Shown in pieces: positions 45,081-54,255 of a DNA stretch of 64,000 bases. The stretch is from Mycobacterium lepraemurium. GTDB lineage: Bacteria; Actinomycetota; Actinomycetes; Mycobacteriales; Mycobacteriaceae. The DNA lies in contig CP021238.1 of NCBI GenBank assembly GCA_002291465.1, positions 1-64,000 of the forward strand, written 5' to 3'. Under the pieces are notes generated by a model that searched no databases, had not been told where the DNA came from, and saw nothing but the letters and a program-made list of their open reading frames with translations. The translations under genes were made by a program, and so were the position numbers. Numbering within the stretch: position 1 is the stretch's first letter; the number at the start of each line of letters is the position of its first letter.

Positions 45081-45860
45081 TCAGCGGCCGTCGCGCCATT
45101 TGCACAGCGCCTCGGCGTCGCGGAGGTCGTAATCAGGGCCGTCGCACCCTACCGTCAGCAGGGTGACGCCGAGGCCGACCAGCGCTTCGGCGTTGGCGAG
45201 CAGTTCGGCACCGCCCTTGACTGCCGCGGAACGCTCGATGCGATCCGGGTCATGGCCGACGTCGGCGCAGTGCCGGGCGAGCACCTCCGACTTCGCCGGG
45301 TATTCCTCGGCGGAGGTGAAGCTGTGCCAGATGTCGGCGTGCTGGGCGACCAGCCGCAGCGTCTTGCGTTCCCCGCCGCCGCCGATCAGCACCGGGATGT
45401 CGCGGGTGGGAGCCGGATTCAGCTTGGCCAGCCGCGCCTCGATCCGGGGCAGCGCGCCGGCCAGGTCGTCCAGCCGGCTGCCAGAGGTGCCGAATTCGTA
45501 GCCGTACTCGTCGTAGTCCTTCTGCTTCCAGCCCGAGCCGATGCCCAGGATCAGTCGGCCCTTACTGATGTGGTCGACGGTGCGTGCCATGTCGGCCAGC
45601 AGCTCCGGGTTGCGGTAGGAGTTGCAGGTCACCAGCGCGCCGATCTGGATGCGCGAGGTTTGTTCGGCCCAGGCGCCGAGCATCGTCCAGCACTCGAAAT
45701 GCGCGCCATCCGGATTGCCGTAGAGGGGGAAGAAGTGGTCCCAGTTGAAGGCGATGTCGACGCCGATGTCCTCGCAGCGGCGCACCGCGTCGCGGATCTG
45801 GTTGTACTGCGGGGCGTGTTGGGGCTGTAACTGCACACCGATACGGATGGGGTGGGTCAT
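45081..45860 (-). CDS. LLM-class F420-dependent oxidoreductase (Rv0044c-like)
   Basis: This 259-residue luciferase-like TIM barrel probably uses coenzyme F420. It has IAFNWDHFFPLYG, VTCNSYRNPELLADMARTVDHISKGRLILGIGSGW (the LLM signature) and LIGGGGERKTLRLVAQHADIWH. ATG 45860 (MTHPIRIGVQLQPQ) is the conserved start. It lies just upstream of the esterase in a minus-strand series. Substrate unknown. Intact. Confidence 0.87.
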   Translation of the reverse strand: MTHPIRIGVQLQPQHAPQYNQIRDAVRRCEDIGVDIAFNWDHFFPLYGNPDGAHFECWTMLGAWAEQTSRIQIGALVTCNSYRNPELLADMARTVDHISKGRLILGIGSGWKQKDYDEYGYEFGTSGSRLDDLAGALPRIEARLAKLNPAPTRDIPVLIGGGGERKTLRLVAQHADIWHSFTSAEEYPAKSEVLARHCADVGHDPDRIERSAAVKGGAELLANAEALVGLGVTLLTVGCDGPDYDLRDAEALCKWRDGR

Positions 45861-45876
45861 AAGGTCCACCGTAGGC

Positions 45877-46791
45877 TCAGCGCGCGTCGAGCACCCCACG
45901 CAGGATGTCGATCAGCGCGCGCGGCTGGTCGCTTTGCACGGAGTGCCCCGAGTTCGCCACCACGTGCGCGGTGCGGAAATGCTTTGCGCGACGGCTCAGC
46001 TCGGCCGCGTCCTCGTCGCTGACGAAGCCCGAGGAACCGCCGCGGACCAGGGTGACCGGTGCGGACAGGGCGTCGACGTCCGCCCACAGGCCGTCGAAGT
46101 CCGGGAATTTGCGGAGGGCGTCGTAGCGCCACGTCCATTTGCCGTTGTCCAGCTTGCGCGAGTTGTGGAACACCCCGCGGCGCAGCGCCTTCACCTCGCG
46201 GTGCGGCGCCGCGGCGATCGTCAGGTCCAGCATGGCCTGGAAGCTGTCGAACTCGCGTTCGCCGTGCATCAGCGCCACCATGCCCTGCTGCTCCTTGGTC
46301 ATCTCGGAATGCCGTTGCAGCGCCGAGGGGGTGACGTCGATCAGCACCAGTTCCTTGACCAGATCGGGTGCGACGGCGCCCAGCCGGATCGCGGTCAACC
46401 CGCCCAGCGACATGCCGACGACGAGGTCGGCGCCGGCGGCGTGCTCGCGCAGCATCGGCAGCAGGGCGTCGGCGTTGAGCAGCGGCGAGTAGTCGCCGTC
46501 CGCGCGCCAGGCGGAGTGTCCGTGTCCGGGAAGGTCGACCGCCAGCGCGGGCTCGCCGACGCCGACGATCACCGTGTCCCAGGTGTGCGCGTTTTGCCCG
46601 CCGCCGTGCACGAACACGATGCGGGGGTCGGTGCTGCCCCAGCGCAGCGCGTTGACTTTGGCGTCGCCGCTGCCCGATTCGACCCGGGCGACCTTGGGCA
46701 GGGGACCGGATACCCCGGCCTGCTCGGCGTTTTCGTGCAACAGCGCGAATTCGGACAGGCCCGCCAGTTCATCCTCAGATACGCCGGTCAC
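45877..46791 (-). CDS. Alpha/beta-hydrolase esterase (Rv0045c-like)
   Basis: This 304-residue alpha/beta hydrolase is orthologous to the structurally studied esterase Rv0045c. It has the oxyanion motif HGGGQNAHTWD, the nucleophile elbow GMSLGGL with its serine, the acid in the segment SAPVTLVRGG, and the catalytic histidine in NSGHSVQSDQP. The start is GTG 46791 (VTGVSEDELAGLSEFALL); longer frames upstream belong to the broken neighbour. It is intact, so this enzyme is probably retained. Confidence 0.9.
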   Translation of the reverse strand: MTGVSEDELAGLSEFALLHENAEQAGVSGPLPKVARVESGSGDAKVNALRWGSTDPRIVFVHGGGQNAHTWDTVIVGVGEPALAVDLPGHGHSAWRADGDYSPLLNADALLPMLREHAAGADLVVGMSLGGLTAIRLGAVAPDLVKELVLIDVTPSALQRHSEMTKEQQGMVALMHGEREFDSFQAMLDLTIAAAPHREVKALRRGVFHNSRKLDNGKWTWRYDALRKFPDFDGLWADVDALSAPVTLVRGGSSGFVSDEDAAELSRRAKHFRTAHVVANSGHSVQSDQPRALIDILRGVLDAR

Positions 46792-46814
46792 GTTCTCGAC
46801 CCTAGCCCCGGTGT

Positions 46815-47820
46815 CTACAGCACGTAGCGGCGGCGAATGCCGCGGAAGCGTTCCCGCATCGCGTCGGCGCCGTCGACAGTGGTGCGGCTCGGTGTGTAGC
46901 TGACCGGGCGGTACAGGTAGTCCATGCTGTTGAAGAAGACACCCATGTTGGTGAACATCCACAATCCGGGGTGGGCGTCGAATTCGACGATCAGCGCCTC
47001 GTCGTGCGCCAGTTCCCAGTACATGTTGGCGGCGGCCCGGCCGCGCTTGCCGTCGGCGTCGGTCGCGGCGGCCCGGGGGGAAGGTGTTCGGGTTCTCGGC
47101 GTCGACCCCGCCGTGGCGGAACGGGTATTCCGGCCAGTCCGACATCAGCCCGGTGACGAAATCGCCTGCCCACCGCATCGCCTCGACCATTTCGCCGGGT
47201 GTGGGCAACGGTTTGGGGACGGCCATGTCGACGCGTTCGATACGCAGCTGCGCCGGGGCTCCATCCCAGCTGTCGAAACCCTGGCTGATGAACAGTTTTC
47301 GGGATTCGGGCGTGGTGGGCAGCCAGTTGTGCCCACGCTCGGGTCCGCCGACGTACAGCTCGAAGCGGCCGTCGGCGCCGACGCGGAGTTGCTGGCCGAA
47401 TAGGTTGGCCTGCGGTGTGTCGCCGAAGGGTTCATGCAGCACACCCTCTCCGGGCGTGCGCCGTCCCTGCACGGTGACATCGAAGAAGCGCGAGGTGCCG
47501 CGGGTGCCGGTGATCCGGTAGGTGGACCGCCCGTCGATCCATGCCTGCTGGTAGGTGAAGTCGGCGCAGTCGCCGCCCAGCTTGAGGGTGGGGCCGCAGA
47601 AACTGTGCAGCACAGGATAATTGGTGTCGCGGGTCTCCAGGGCCAGATCGAAGGCCTGCCCGAGGTTTTGGGTCAGGAACCGGAAGGCGTCGACCCGATG
47701 CGGTCCGGAGGCCGGGTTGTGGTCTTTGAAGGCTCGCTCGACCGCGCGTTGCAGCCGGGCGCAGAATTCGGTCCAGGCCGCTCGCAGCGCCGCGTCGTGC
47801 GGGCCGTCACCGAAGGCCAT
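46815..47820 (-). pseudogene. DUF1214-like protein with one frameshift
   Basis: The first 250 or so residues (MAFGDGPHDAALRAAWTEF; NYPVLHSFCGPTLKLGGDCADFTYQQAWIDGRSTYRITG; WLPTTPESRKLFISQGF) are in one frame. At a run of six Gs (47075-47080) the frame shifts, and DADGKRGRAAANMYWELAHDEALIVEFDAH to RGIRRRYVL continues in the next frame to the stop at 46815. Otherwise the gene looks complete. A single homopolymer indel could be a real mutation or a sequence error. Function unknown; such proteins often sit near sulfotransferases, as here. Confidence 0.68.
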
Positions 47821-47822
47821 GT

Positions 47823-48627
47823 TCACCCACCCAGCCGGTCCAGCATCGCGCCGACGACATCGCAAGCGCGGCGGGCGGATTCGAGCCGGCCCTCCCGCTC
47901 GATGCGGGGGCCGATGAGTTCAGGTCGAAGCCGTGAGCGTAGCCTGCCGCGAGCGCCTGCGCGACGAATGCCTCGATCGGGATGGCGCCGTCGCCGGGCA
48001 CGGCTCGGCCCGGCAGCGTGCGGTCGCCGAGCACGTAGTCGCTCAACTGGATGAGCGCCGTGCGCGGCAGCGCCCGTCGCAGCTGCGCCGCGAAATCCCC
48101 TTCGGCTCAACAGTGGAACAGGCCGATGCAGATTCCCAGCTCGCTCGTCTCGGCCAGGGCGACGGTGTCGCCGCAACGTGTGTGCGATGTGGATGTCGGT
48201 GTACAGGCTGGACGCATTCTCGATCGCCAGTACCACGCCCGCCGCCTTCGCCCGCGCGGCGCACGGCGCGACCATGGCGGCGAATCGCTCGGCGGCCTGC
48301 GACCAGGTGAGCCCGGCAAGGCCCCCCGGTGAGCAGGTAGACGGTGTGCGCGCCGACGCTCGCGGCGGCGTCGATGACCGCAATCAGCGCCTCCCGGGCG
48401 GCGCCGGGGTCGCTGGTCAGGCGGCCGCCGGCGAACAGGTGGTACACCGCTTCGACGGTGTAGTCGTTGCGCCCCAACAGCATTGGGAATTGCGGATCGA
48501 GCAGCTGGTTGTCCAGGATGCCCAGCCGGGATACCCCGAGCGCCGCCCAATGTGCTTGCAGCTCGGTCGGCGGCGCGCCGTAGAACGTGACGTTGTGCAC
48601 GGACAGCCGTTTGTGTGCGCCCGCCAT
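47823..48627 (-). pseudogene. Sugar-phosphate isomerase/epimerase-like TIM-barrel pseudogene
   Basis: The start is ATG 48627 (MAGAHKRLSVHNVTFYGAPP), with DNQLLDPQFPMLLG and GAHTVYLLTGG. After a shift near 48325, GLTWSQAAERFAAMVAPCAARAKAAGVVLAIENAS follows. After a shift near 48180, GDTVALAETSELGICIGLFHC and an in-frame TGA at 48107-48109 follow, then LIQLSDYVLGDRTLPGRAVPGDGAIP. After a last shift, the tail REGRLESARRACDVVGAMLDRLGG follows. Three frameshifts and one nonsense codon disable the AP-endonuclease-2-type barrel. Confidence 0.82.
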
Positions 48628-48628
48628 C

Positions 48629-49795
48629 TCAGCCCCGGTTTTCGATCGGGACGCCGAACCGTTCCCGGAACGGCCGGAATTCGGCGTGCAGTGCGTCGAG
48701 GTCCTCACCGATGTTGGTCAGCAATTGCGTGGAGCAGCGGAATTTGCCGTACCGGTCGCCGGGGTTGTCGGCCAGGTAGGCCCGCATCTCCGACTCGGCC
48801 TCGGCCGTGATCTAGAGCCCGCAGAACGCGTAATAACGCCGCAGGGCCCCAACATGATCGGCGATGAAGTCGGTGTAGCGCAGGTGCAGGATGCGCGGAT
48901 CGTCGACCAGGGGATTGGTCATCGTGTTGGCGATGCTGGCCCGGGTCATCTCGAGGTGCTTCTTCGCCTCGGCGTGCAGGTCGACCGGCCCGACCATGCC
49001 CTCGGCGATGTCGGCCATCACCATGGTGCGCGACGCGGCGACCTGGGCGGGGTCGCGGTGCAGCCACACTATCCGCGCATCGGGGTAGGTGTCGAACAGC
49101 TCCTTGAGCCGAAACCCATGAAAGCCCTTCAGCGCCCAATACTTTCGCGGCCTGTTGTATTGCAGCTGTTGCAGCATCGCCTTGTGCAGCCGGTACTGCG
49201 CGGCCGGGTCGGTGGGCAGGCCGGCGACCAGCGACTGCATCGGCACCCGCCACCACGCGGTGGGCGTCATCACCCGGAAGTCGAACGCCCAGGTGCGTTC
49301 GTTTTCGGGCAGGCTGTCGCCCAGCATGTCGTTGTAGGGGTGGCTGTGCAGCCACTTCGGCATCTTCGCGTTGATCTCCCGCCAGTCGGCGTCCGCCCGC
49401 GCCCGGCGGTCGTCGTCGGGTCCCGCCAGCCTCGGCGGCGACGGGTACATCACTTCCCAGAACCGCAACGCCCGCGCGTGCGGGTCGACCGACATCAGCA
49501 CGTGCATAAGCGTTGTGCCCGAGCGGGGTTAACCGGTGACGAACATCGGCGCCTCGATCACCTCGGCCCCGATCGGGCAGCGGTTGCGGTCCTCGATGAG
49601 TTCCAGGCGGGAGGTCAGCAGCCAGCGACACACCTGCGCGGCTTCGAAGCGGCCGTCGGCGTCCAGCCCCAGGGCGTTCAGCCGTTTGACGGCGACGGTG
49701 AAGCGTTGCGGCAGCGTCGGATCGCCGTAGTCATGCAGCCCGGTCTCCGCCCCGGCGGCCGCGAGCATCTCGGCGGCGTCCAAAAGCGTTGTCAC
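48629..49795 (-). pseudogene. Sulfotransferase pseudogene with two in-frame stops
   Basis: The frame is continuous from GTG 49795 (VTTLLDAAEMLAAAG) to TGA at 48629 except for two nonsense codons. A TAA near 49530 sits inside the PAPS-binding motif (FVTG-stop-PRSGTTLMHVLM, where leucine is expected), and a TAG near 48812 follows AFCGL. The 3-prime phosphosulfate-binding region RIVWLHRDPAQVAASR is otherwise normal. There are no indels, so decay here is by base substitution only. The start overlaps the stop of the next oxidoreductase gene. Confidence 0.88.
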
Positions 49796-50883
49796 GAACC
49801 GTCTCCGCACAGCCGCATGAGTTCGTCCTCGGTGGCCCGCACGTTGGCCGCCGAGCTCTGCGCGTGGCTCAGGCCGGCCATGGCGCCGTAGTCGAGGATC
49901 TTGGGTACCCGCAGCCCGGCATCCACGTAGCTCTTGACGAGCTTGGCGACCTTCTTGGGTGTGCCGTGCGGAACGACCGCCAACACCATCTCGGACCGCA
50001 CCCTGCGCAGGAACTCCACGATCCGGTCCCTGCCCAGTACCGCTGGGTCGATGTCCTGGAATCCGTGCCAGCCATCGCCCATCGGGTGTTCAAACCCGAA
50101 CTCGCCCAAGGTCTTCGCCGACACCTGCAGCAGGAACGCCTTGACCAGGGGAGCGCGCAGGATCTCGGCGAGGGCGTCGTCGTCCTCCCCGATCAGGCAC
50201 ACCTGGATGAAGCACGGGGTGATCGCCATCGGATCGCGCCCGGCACGCTCGGCGGAAACCCTTACCGCGCCGAGCATCTCGGCATAGTTCTCGGGTGTCC
50301 ACGCCCCGGTCGGCCACCATCCGTCGGCGTATCGGCCGGCGATGTCGAGCATCCGGTCGTGGTGGGGCTCGGTGTCCAGGCGGGCCTGGTGCAGCGAGTA
50401 GAACTCGCCGCCGAAGTCGACCGGGCCGTCGGTGTCCCAGAGCAGCCGGATCACCCGCAGGGCTTCCTCGAAGCGGCTGATGGGATGGGCGAAATCGAAG
50501 TCGTAGGGCACGGCGGTTTCGCTTTCGCCGCTGCCCAGGCCGAGGATGAAGCGACCCTTGGACAGGTGGTCGAGGGTCAGTGCGGTCTGCGCGAGCAGGG
50601 CGGGATGGTGGCGCACGGTGTCGACCACGGCGCTGACCAACGCCACCCGCTCGGTCAGTACCGCCGCCGCGGCCGTGACCGCGAGCCCGTCCAGGTGCCG
50701 GTGCGGCGAGGGGGAGGCCGTGGCCAGATCGGTGAACTCGGGCGTCCAGATCGAGTCGGGCCAGAAGCTGACCATGTGATCGGGCAGCCAGACGGAGTGG
50801 TAGCGCCCGCTGTCGAACTCGTCGAGCCAGGGCAGGTCGAGGGGCGGCGTGGTGCGCAGGAACGCCGCGGGCCGAACGGCCAT
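49792..50883 (-). CDS. LLM-class F420-dependent oxidoreductase
   Basis: This 363-residue luciferase-like protein has the LLM pattern SVWLPDHMVSFWPDS, VVDTVRHHPALLAQTALTLDHLSKGRFILGLGSGE, and DIAGRYADGWWPTGAWTPENY. It resembles F420-dependent ketoreductases and glucose-6-phosphate-dehydrogenase-like enzymes of mycobacteria; the substrate is not known. The ATG is at 50883. Translation appears coupled to the broken sulfotransferase by a four-base overlap. Intact. Confidence 0.86.
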   Translation of the reverse strand: MAVRPAAFLRTTPPLDLPWLDEFDSGRYHSVWLPDHMVSFWPDSIWTPEFTDLATASPSPHRHLDGLAVTAAAAVLTERVALVSAVVDTVRHHPALLAQTALTLDHLSKGRFILGLGSGESETAVPYDFDFAHPISRFEEALRVIRLLWDTDGPVDFGGEFYSLHQARLDTEPHHDRMLDIAGRYADGWWPTGAWTPENYAEMLGAVRVSAERAGRDPMAITPCFIQVCLIGEDDDALAEILRAPLVKAFLLQVSAKTLGEFGFEHPMGDGWHGFQDIDPAVLGRDRIVEFLRRVRSEMVLAVVPHGTPKKVAKLVKSYVDAGLRVPKILDYGAMAGLSHAQSSAANVRATEDELMRLCGDGS

Positions 50884-50951
50884 CGAGAGATGACGCTAAG
50901 CACCTGCACAGCGTTTTGTCGATGAATCGGCTCCGCGGATCGACGAGGCGG

Positions 50952-52058
50952 CTAGCCGCCGATGATGAACTCTTTGAGCTGGGTGCGCGCGACGTCGTCG
51001 GGCAGCTGCTGCGGCGGGCTCTTCATCAGGTACGCCGACGCCGAGATCACCGGGCCGCCGATGCCGCGGTCCTTGGCGATCTTGGCCGCCCGCACCGCGT
51101 CGATGATGACGCCCGCGGAGTTCGGCGAGTCCCAGACCTCGAGTTTGTACTCCAGGTTCAGCGGCACGTCCCCGAAGGCCCGGCCTTCCAGCCGGACGTA
51201 GGCCCACTTGCGGTCGTCGAGCCAGCTGACGTGGTCGGACGGGCCGATGTGCACGTCCTTGGTCTTGAACTCGCGCTGCAGGTTGCTGGTGACGGCCTGG
51301 GTCTTGGAGATCTTCTTGGACTCCAGCCGCTCCCGCTCGAGCATGTTGAGGAAGTCCATGTTGCCGCCGACGTTGAGCTGCATGGTGCGGTCCAGCTGCA
51401 CGCCGCGGTCCTCGAACAGCTTGGCCATCACCCGGTGGGTGATGGTCGCGCCGATCTGGCTCTTGATGTCGTCGCCGACGATCGGCACGCCGGCGGCGGT
51501 GAACTTCTTGGCCCACACCGGGTCCGAGGCGATGAACACCGGCAGCGCGTTGACGAACGCCACACCGGCGTCGATGGCGCACTGGGCGTAGAACTTGTCG
51601 GCCTCCTCCGAACCCACCGGCAGGTAGGACACCAGCACGTCGACCCTGGCCTCCTTGAGCGCCTGGACCACGTCGACCGGCTCGGCTTCGGACACCTCGA
51701 TGGTGTCGGCGTAGTACTTGCCGATGCCGTCCAGCGTCGGGCCGCGCTGCACCGTGACGTTGGTGGGCGGCACGTCGGCGATCTTGATGGTGTTGTTCTC
51801 CGACGCGAAGATCGCCTCGGACAGGTCGAAGCCGACCTTCTTGGCGTCCACGTCGAACGCGGCGACGAACTTCACGTCGCGGACGTGGTACTGGCCGAAC
51901 TTCACGTGCATCAGGCCGGGCACGGTGCTGTTCTCGTCGACGCCGAAGTAGTACTGCACGCCCTGGACGAGCGAAGATGCGCAGTTACCGACGCCGACGA
52001 TGGCGACTCGTACCTCCGACTGCGCGTCTTCCGCCTTCGGCGGTTGGTGATCACTCAT
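50952..52058 (-). CDS. ino1: Myo-inositol-1-phosphate synthase
   Basis: Ino1 converts glucose-6-phosphate to inositol-1-phosphate with NAD+, the first step towards phosphatidylinositol, mannosides and mycothiol. The 368-residue protein has the Rossmann motif [28 protein letters not shown] and [36 protein letters not shown], typical of the compact actinobacterial form. It lies 59 bases downstream of the PadR gene on the same strand, as Rv0046c-Rv0047c. Intact. Confidence 0.97.
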   Translation of the reverse strand: MSDHQPPKAEDAQSEVRVAIVGVGNCASSLVQGVQYYFGVDENSTVPGLMHVKFGQYHVRDVKFVAAFDVDAKKVGFDLSEAIFASENNTIKIADVPPTNVTVQRGPTLDGIGKYYADTIEVSEAEPVDVVQALKEARVDVLVSYLPVGSEEADKFYAQCAIDAGVAFVNALPVFIASDPVWAKKFTAAGVPIVGDDIKSQIGATITHRVMAKLFEDRGVQLDRTMQLNVGGNMDFLNMLERERLESKKISKTQAVTSNLQREFKTKDVHIGPSDHVSWLDDRKWAYVRLEGRAFGDVPLNLEYKLEVWDSPNSAGVIIDAVRAAKIAKDRGIGGPVISASAYLMKSPPQQLPDDVARTQLKEFIIGG

Positions 52059-52117
52059 ACGGGCGTTCTCCTAACCTTTAACCTTCTGTCTGGGATGCTG
52101 GGTTTTCGTACCGGGAT

Positions 52118-52660
52118 TTACGTTTGCTCGGAGAGGCCGGGCATCGCCCGCTCCGCAGCAATGAGCTCGTTGAGCCACTTGACTTCGCGCTCACTGGACT
52201 CGAGCCCCAATTGGTGAAGTTGGCGGGTGTAGCGGTCGAACGAGCTACTGGCTCGTGCCACTGCTTCGCGCAGACCTTCCCGCCTTTCCTCGACCTGGCG
52301 GCGGCGACCTTCCAGAATGCGCATCCGCGTCTCTGCCGGAGTCCGGTTGAAGAAGGCCAGGTGTACCCCGAAGCCGTCGTCGGTGTAGTTGTGGGGGCCG
52401 GTGTCGGCCACCAGCTCACCGAAGCGCCGACGGCCCTCGTCGGTCAGCTGGTAGACGCGGCGGGCTCGCCGGACAGCCGTCCCGGCCGGCGCGGCGTCCT
52501 CGGAGATCAACCCTTCGGCCTGCATGCGCCGCAGGGCGGGGTAGAGCGAACCGTACGAAAACGCCCGGAACGCACCGAGTAAACCGGTCAGCCGTTTGCG
52601 TAACTCGTAGCCGTGCATGGGCGACTCGATCAGAAAACCCAGGATGGCGAGCTCCAGCAA
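52118..52660 (-). CDS. PadR-family transcriptional regulator (Rv0047c-like)
   Basis: This 180-residue PadR winged-helix protein has LELAILGFLIESPMHGYELRKRL, FSYGSLYPALRRMQAEGLISED and RVYQLTDEGRRRFGELV, followed by a C-terminal helical dimerisation domain. The TTG at 52660 is chosen because a GAGGGGG ribosome site lies at 52670-52676, suitably spaced; a GTG at 52669 would sit directly against it. It precedes ino1 and may control it. Confidence 0.87.
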   Translation of the reverse strand: MLELAILGFLIESPMHGYELRKRLTGLLGAFRAFSYGSLYPALRRMQAEGLISEDAAPAGTAVRRARRVYQLTDEGRRRFGELVADTGPHNYTDDGFGVHLAFFNRTPAETRMRILEGRRRQVEERREGLREAVARASSSFDRYTRQLHQLGLESSEREVKWLNELIAAERAMPGLSEQT

Positions 52661-52725
52661 TCGAATCACCCCCTCGAAAAGGATTTGCGTGGCTTGTTAC
52701 GACGGTCCGACGCCTCGCGCAATCG

Positions 52726-52743
52726 TATCGTCTCGATATATTA
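52726..52743 (-). promoter_or_regulatory. Candidate padR promoter and operator
   Basis: On the minus strand TAATAT (52743-52738) fits a -10 element. Directly downstream lies the inverted repeat TATCG-TCT-CGATA (52726-52738), overlapping the expected start site and well placed for autorepression. Both are motif inferences. Confidence 0.35.
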
Positions 52744-52806
52744 GCGACAACACCACTTGCTGTTGGCTTGCAGTTCGTCACACCGTCCGCGGCCCGGGAG
52801 CCGCCG

Positions 52807-53688
52807 TTACGTGGGCAAATTCATCTGCTTGACGGTGCCGTCACCGGTGAAGGCGGTGTAGCCGCCGCCGTAGTCGCTGGAGATGTACACCGACAGTGAC
52901 AGCGCGCCGGGGGTGGTGGGGTCCGTCGCCGGTTCGACGATCAGGTAGCTGGTTTTGACGTCGGACGGTTTCATCCGCAGGGTTTCGGGGGGCGCCGTGC
53001 ATGATGCCCACCGCGGCGGTGACGTCGAATTTGCTCAGGTCCACCGGGCGGGACCGCCCGAGGATCTCTTGGCCGAGCTGGTCGGATCGCCCCAGCCGCC
53101 GCGGTAGGTGTAGGCCAGCACCCGGCGGTCGTCGGACGGGTCCGGACGGTCCAGCGCCGCGTAGGTCGGGTAGATCACCAGCCGGTAGCTGAGGGTGCTG
53201 CCGAACCGTTTGCGCATCTGTTCGAGCAGCCCGGTCAGCCCGCCGACCGAGTGCAGTTGGGTCGGCGGCGTGAGCACCACGGCGTTGACGCCGTCGGGTT
53301 TGGGGCCGGGGTCGCTGGTGAAGTCCAGCGGCGAGCTGGTGTTGCCTTACAACCCCCAGCCGATGCCGATGCCGAGCAGCACCGACACCACGAAGGCGGC
53401 GGCCAGCGTCCCCCAGCCGCACACCCGCCCAGACGGCGGCGACGGGTCGAGGGCGGGCGGCTAGGGCCCGGCGCCGGTTTGCAGATCGCCCACCAGGTTC
53501 TGCAGGCCGCCCAGCGTCACCGCCTTGGTGGCCGCGCTGACGCGTTCCCGATGTTCCTCGGCGGACAGCTCGCTGTCGTTGAGCGCGTTGTCGAGGATGG
53601 TGCAGGTGCTTTGCCGGCGCTGTCCTTGGCGCGGGTGCTCGCCCGGCCGGACGGCGGCGCGGTGCCGGCGGATGGTGTCCTGAGCCAT
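52807..53688 (-). pseudogene. DUF1707-domain membrane protein pseudogene (Rv0048c-like)
   Basis: The pieces run from ATG 53688. The DUF1707 region is split by a shift near 53615 (RASTRAKDSAGK, then STCTILDNALNDSELSAEEHRERVSAATKAVTLGGLQNLVGDLQT). A TAG follows at 53461-53463, then LDPSPPSGRVCGWGTLAAAFVVSVLLGIGIGWGL (a membrane helix) in the same frame, then a TAA near 53347 and TPPTQLHSVGGLTGLLEQMRKRFG. Frameshifts near 53085 and 52985 lead to KQMNLPT. Two nonsense codons and three indels are present. Function of the family is unknown. Confidence 0.82.
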
Positions 53689-53817
53689 TTCGCCACGGGG
53701 ACGATCGTAGAAGTCCGGCCGCGGTTCGGCGGTCGAACCACCGTCGGGCAGCGCGGCCCGACCGCCACGGTTTTGGTTGCGTATCCCCGGTCGGGATGGC
53801 GACGTACTCTGGTGGGC

Positions 53818-54255
53818 GTGCGACTGCAGCGACAGGTGGTGGATTACGCGCTCCGGCGGCGCTCCCTGCTGGCCGAGGTGTACTCCGGCCGCACCGGCGT
53901 GTCCGAGGTGTGCGACGCGAACCCTTATCTGCTGCGCGCCGCCAAGTTTCACGGGAAACCCAGCCAAATCATGTGCCCCATCTGCCGCAAGGAGCAGCTG
54001 ACGCTGGTGTCGTGGGTGTTCGGCGAACACCTGGGCCCGGTGTCGGGCTCGGCGCGCACCACCGAGGAACTGGTGATGCTGGCAACCCGTTTCGAGGAGT
54101 TCACGGTCCACGTGGTGGAGGTCTGCCGAACCTGCAGCTGGAATCACCTCGTCAAGTCATATGTGCTCGGTGCGGCGCGCCCGGCGCCTCCGCCCAGGGG
54201 CACCCGGACGACTACGCGGACGGCGCGCAACGGCGCCCGCACGGCCACTGAATGA
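53818..54255 (+). CDS. DUF5318 zinc-ribbon-like protein (Rv0049-like)
   Basis: This 145-residue protein starts at GTG 53818 (VRLQRQVVDYALRRRSLL). Two cysteine pairs, CPIC (about 59-62) and CRTC (about 103-106), suggest a bound zinc. The conserved block WVFGEHLGPVSGSARTTEEL lies between them. The C-terminus is Arg/Thr-rich. The TGA overlaps the ponA1 ATG, so the two are co-translated. Function unknown. Confidence 0.85.
   Translation: MRLQRQVVDYALRRRSLLAEVYSGRTGVSEVCDANPYLLRAAKFHGKPSQIMCPICRKEQLTLVSWVFGEHLGPVSGSARTTEELVMLATRFEEFTVHVVEVCRTCSWNHLVKSYVLGAARPAPPPRGTRTTTRTARNGARTATE

Noticed and set aside
45877..47865. A single 662-codon frame spanning the DUF1214-like gene and the esterase
   Set aside because: It is an accidental read-through. 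After the frameshift near 47078 the middle is out-of-frame shadow until the esterase start at 46791. The two are separate genes in relatives.
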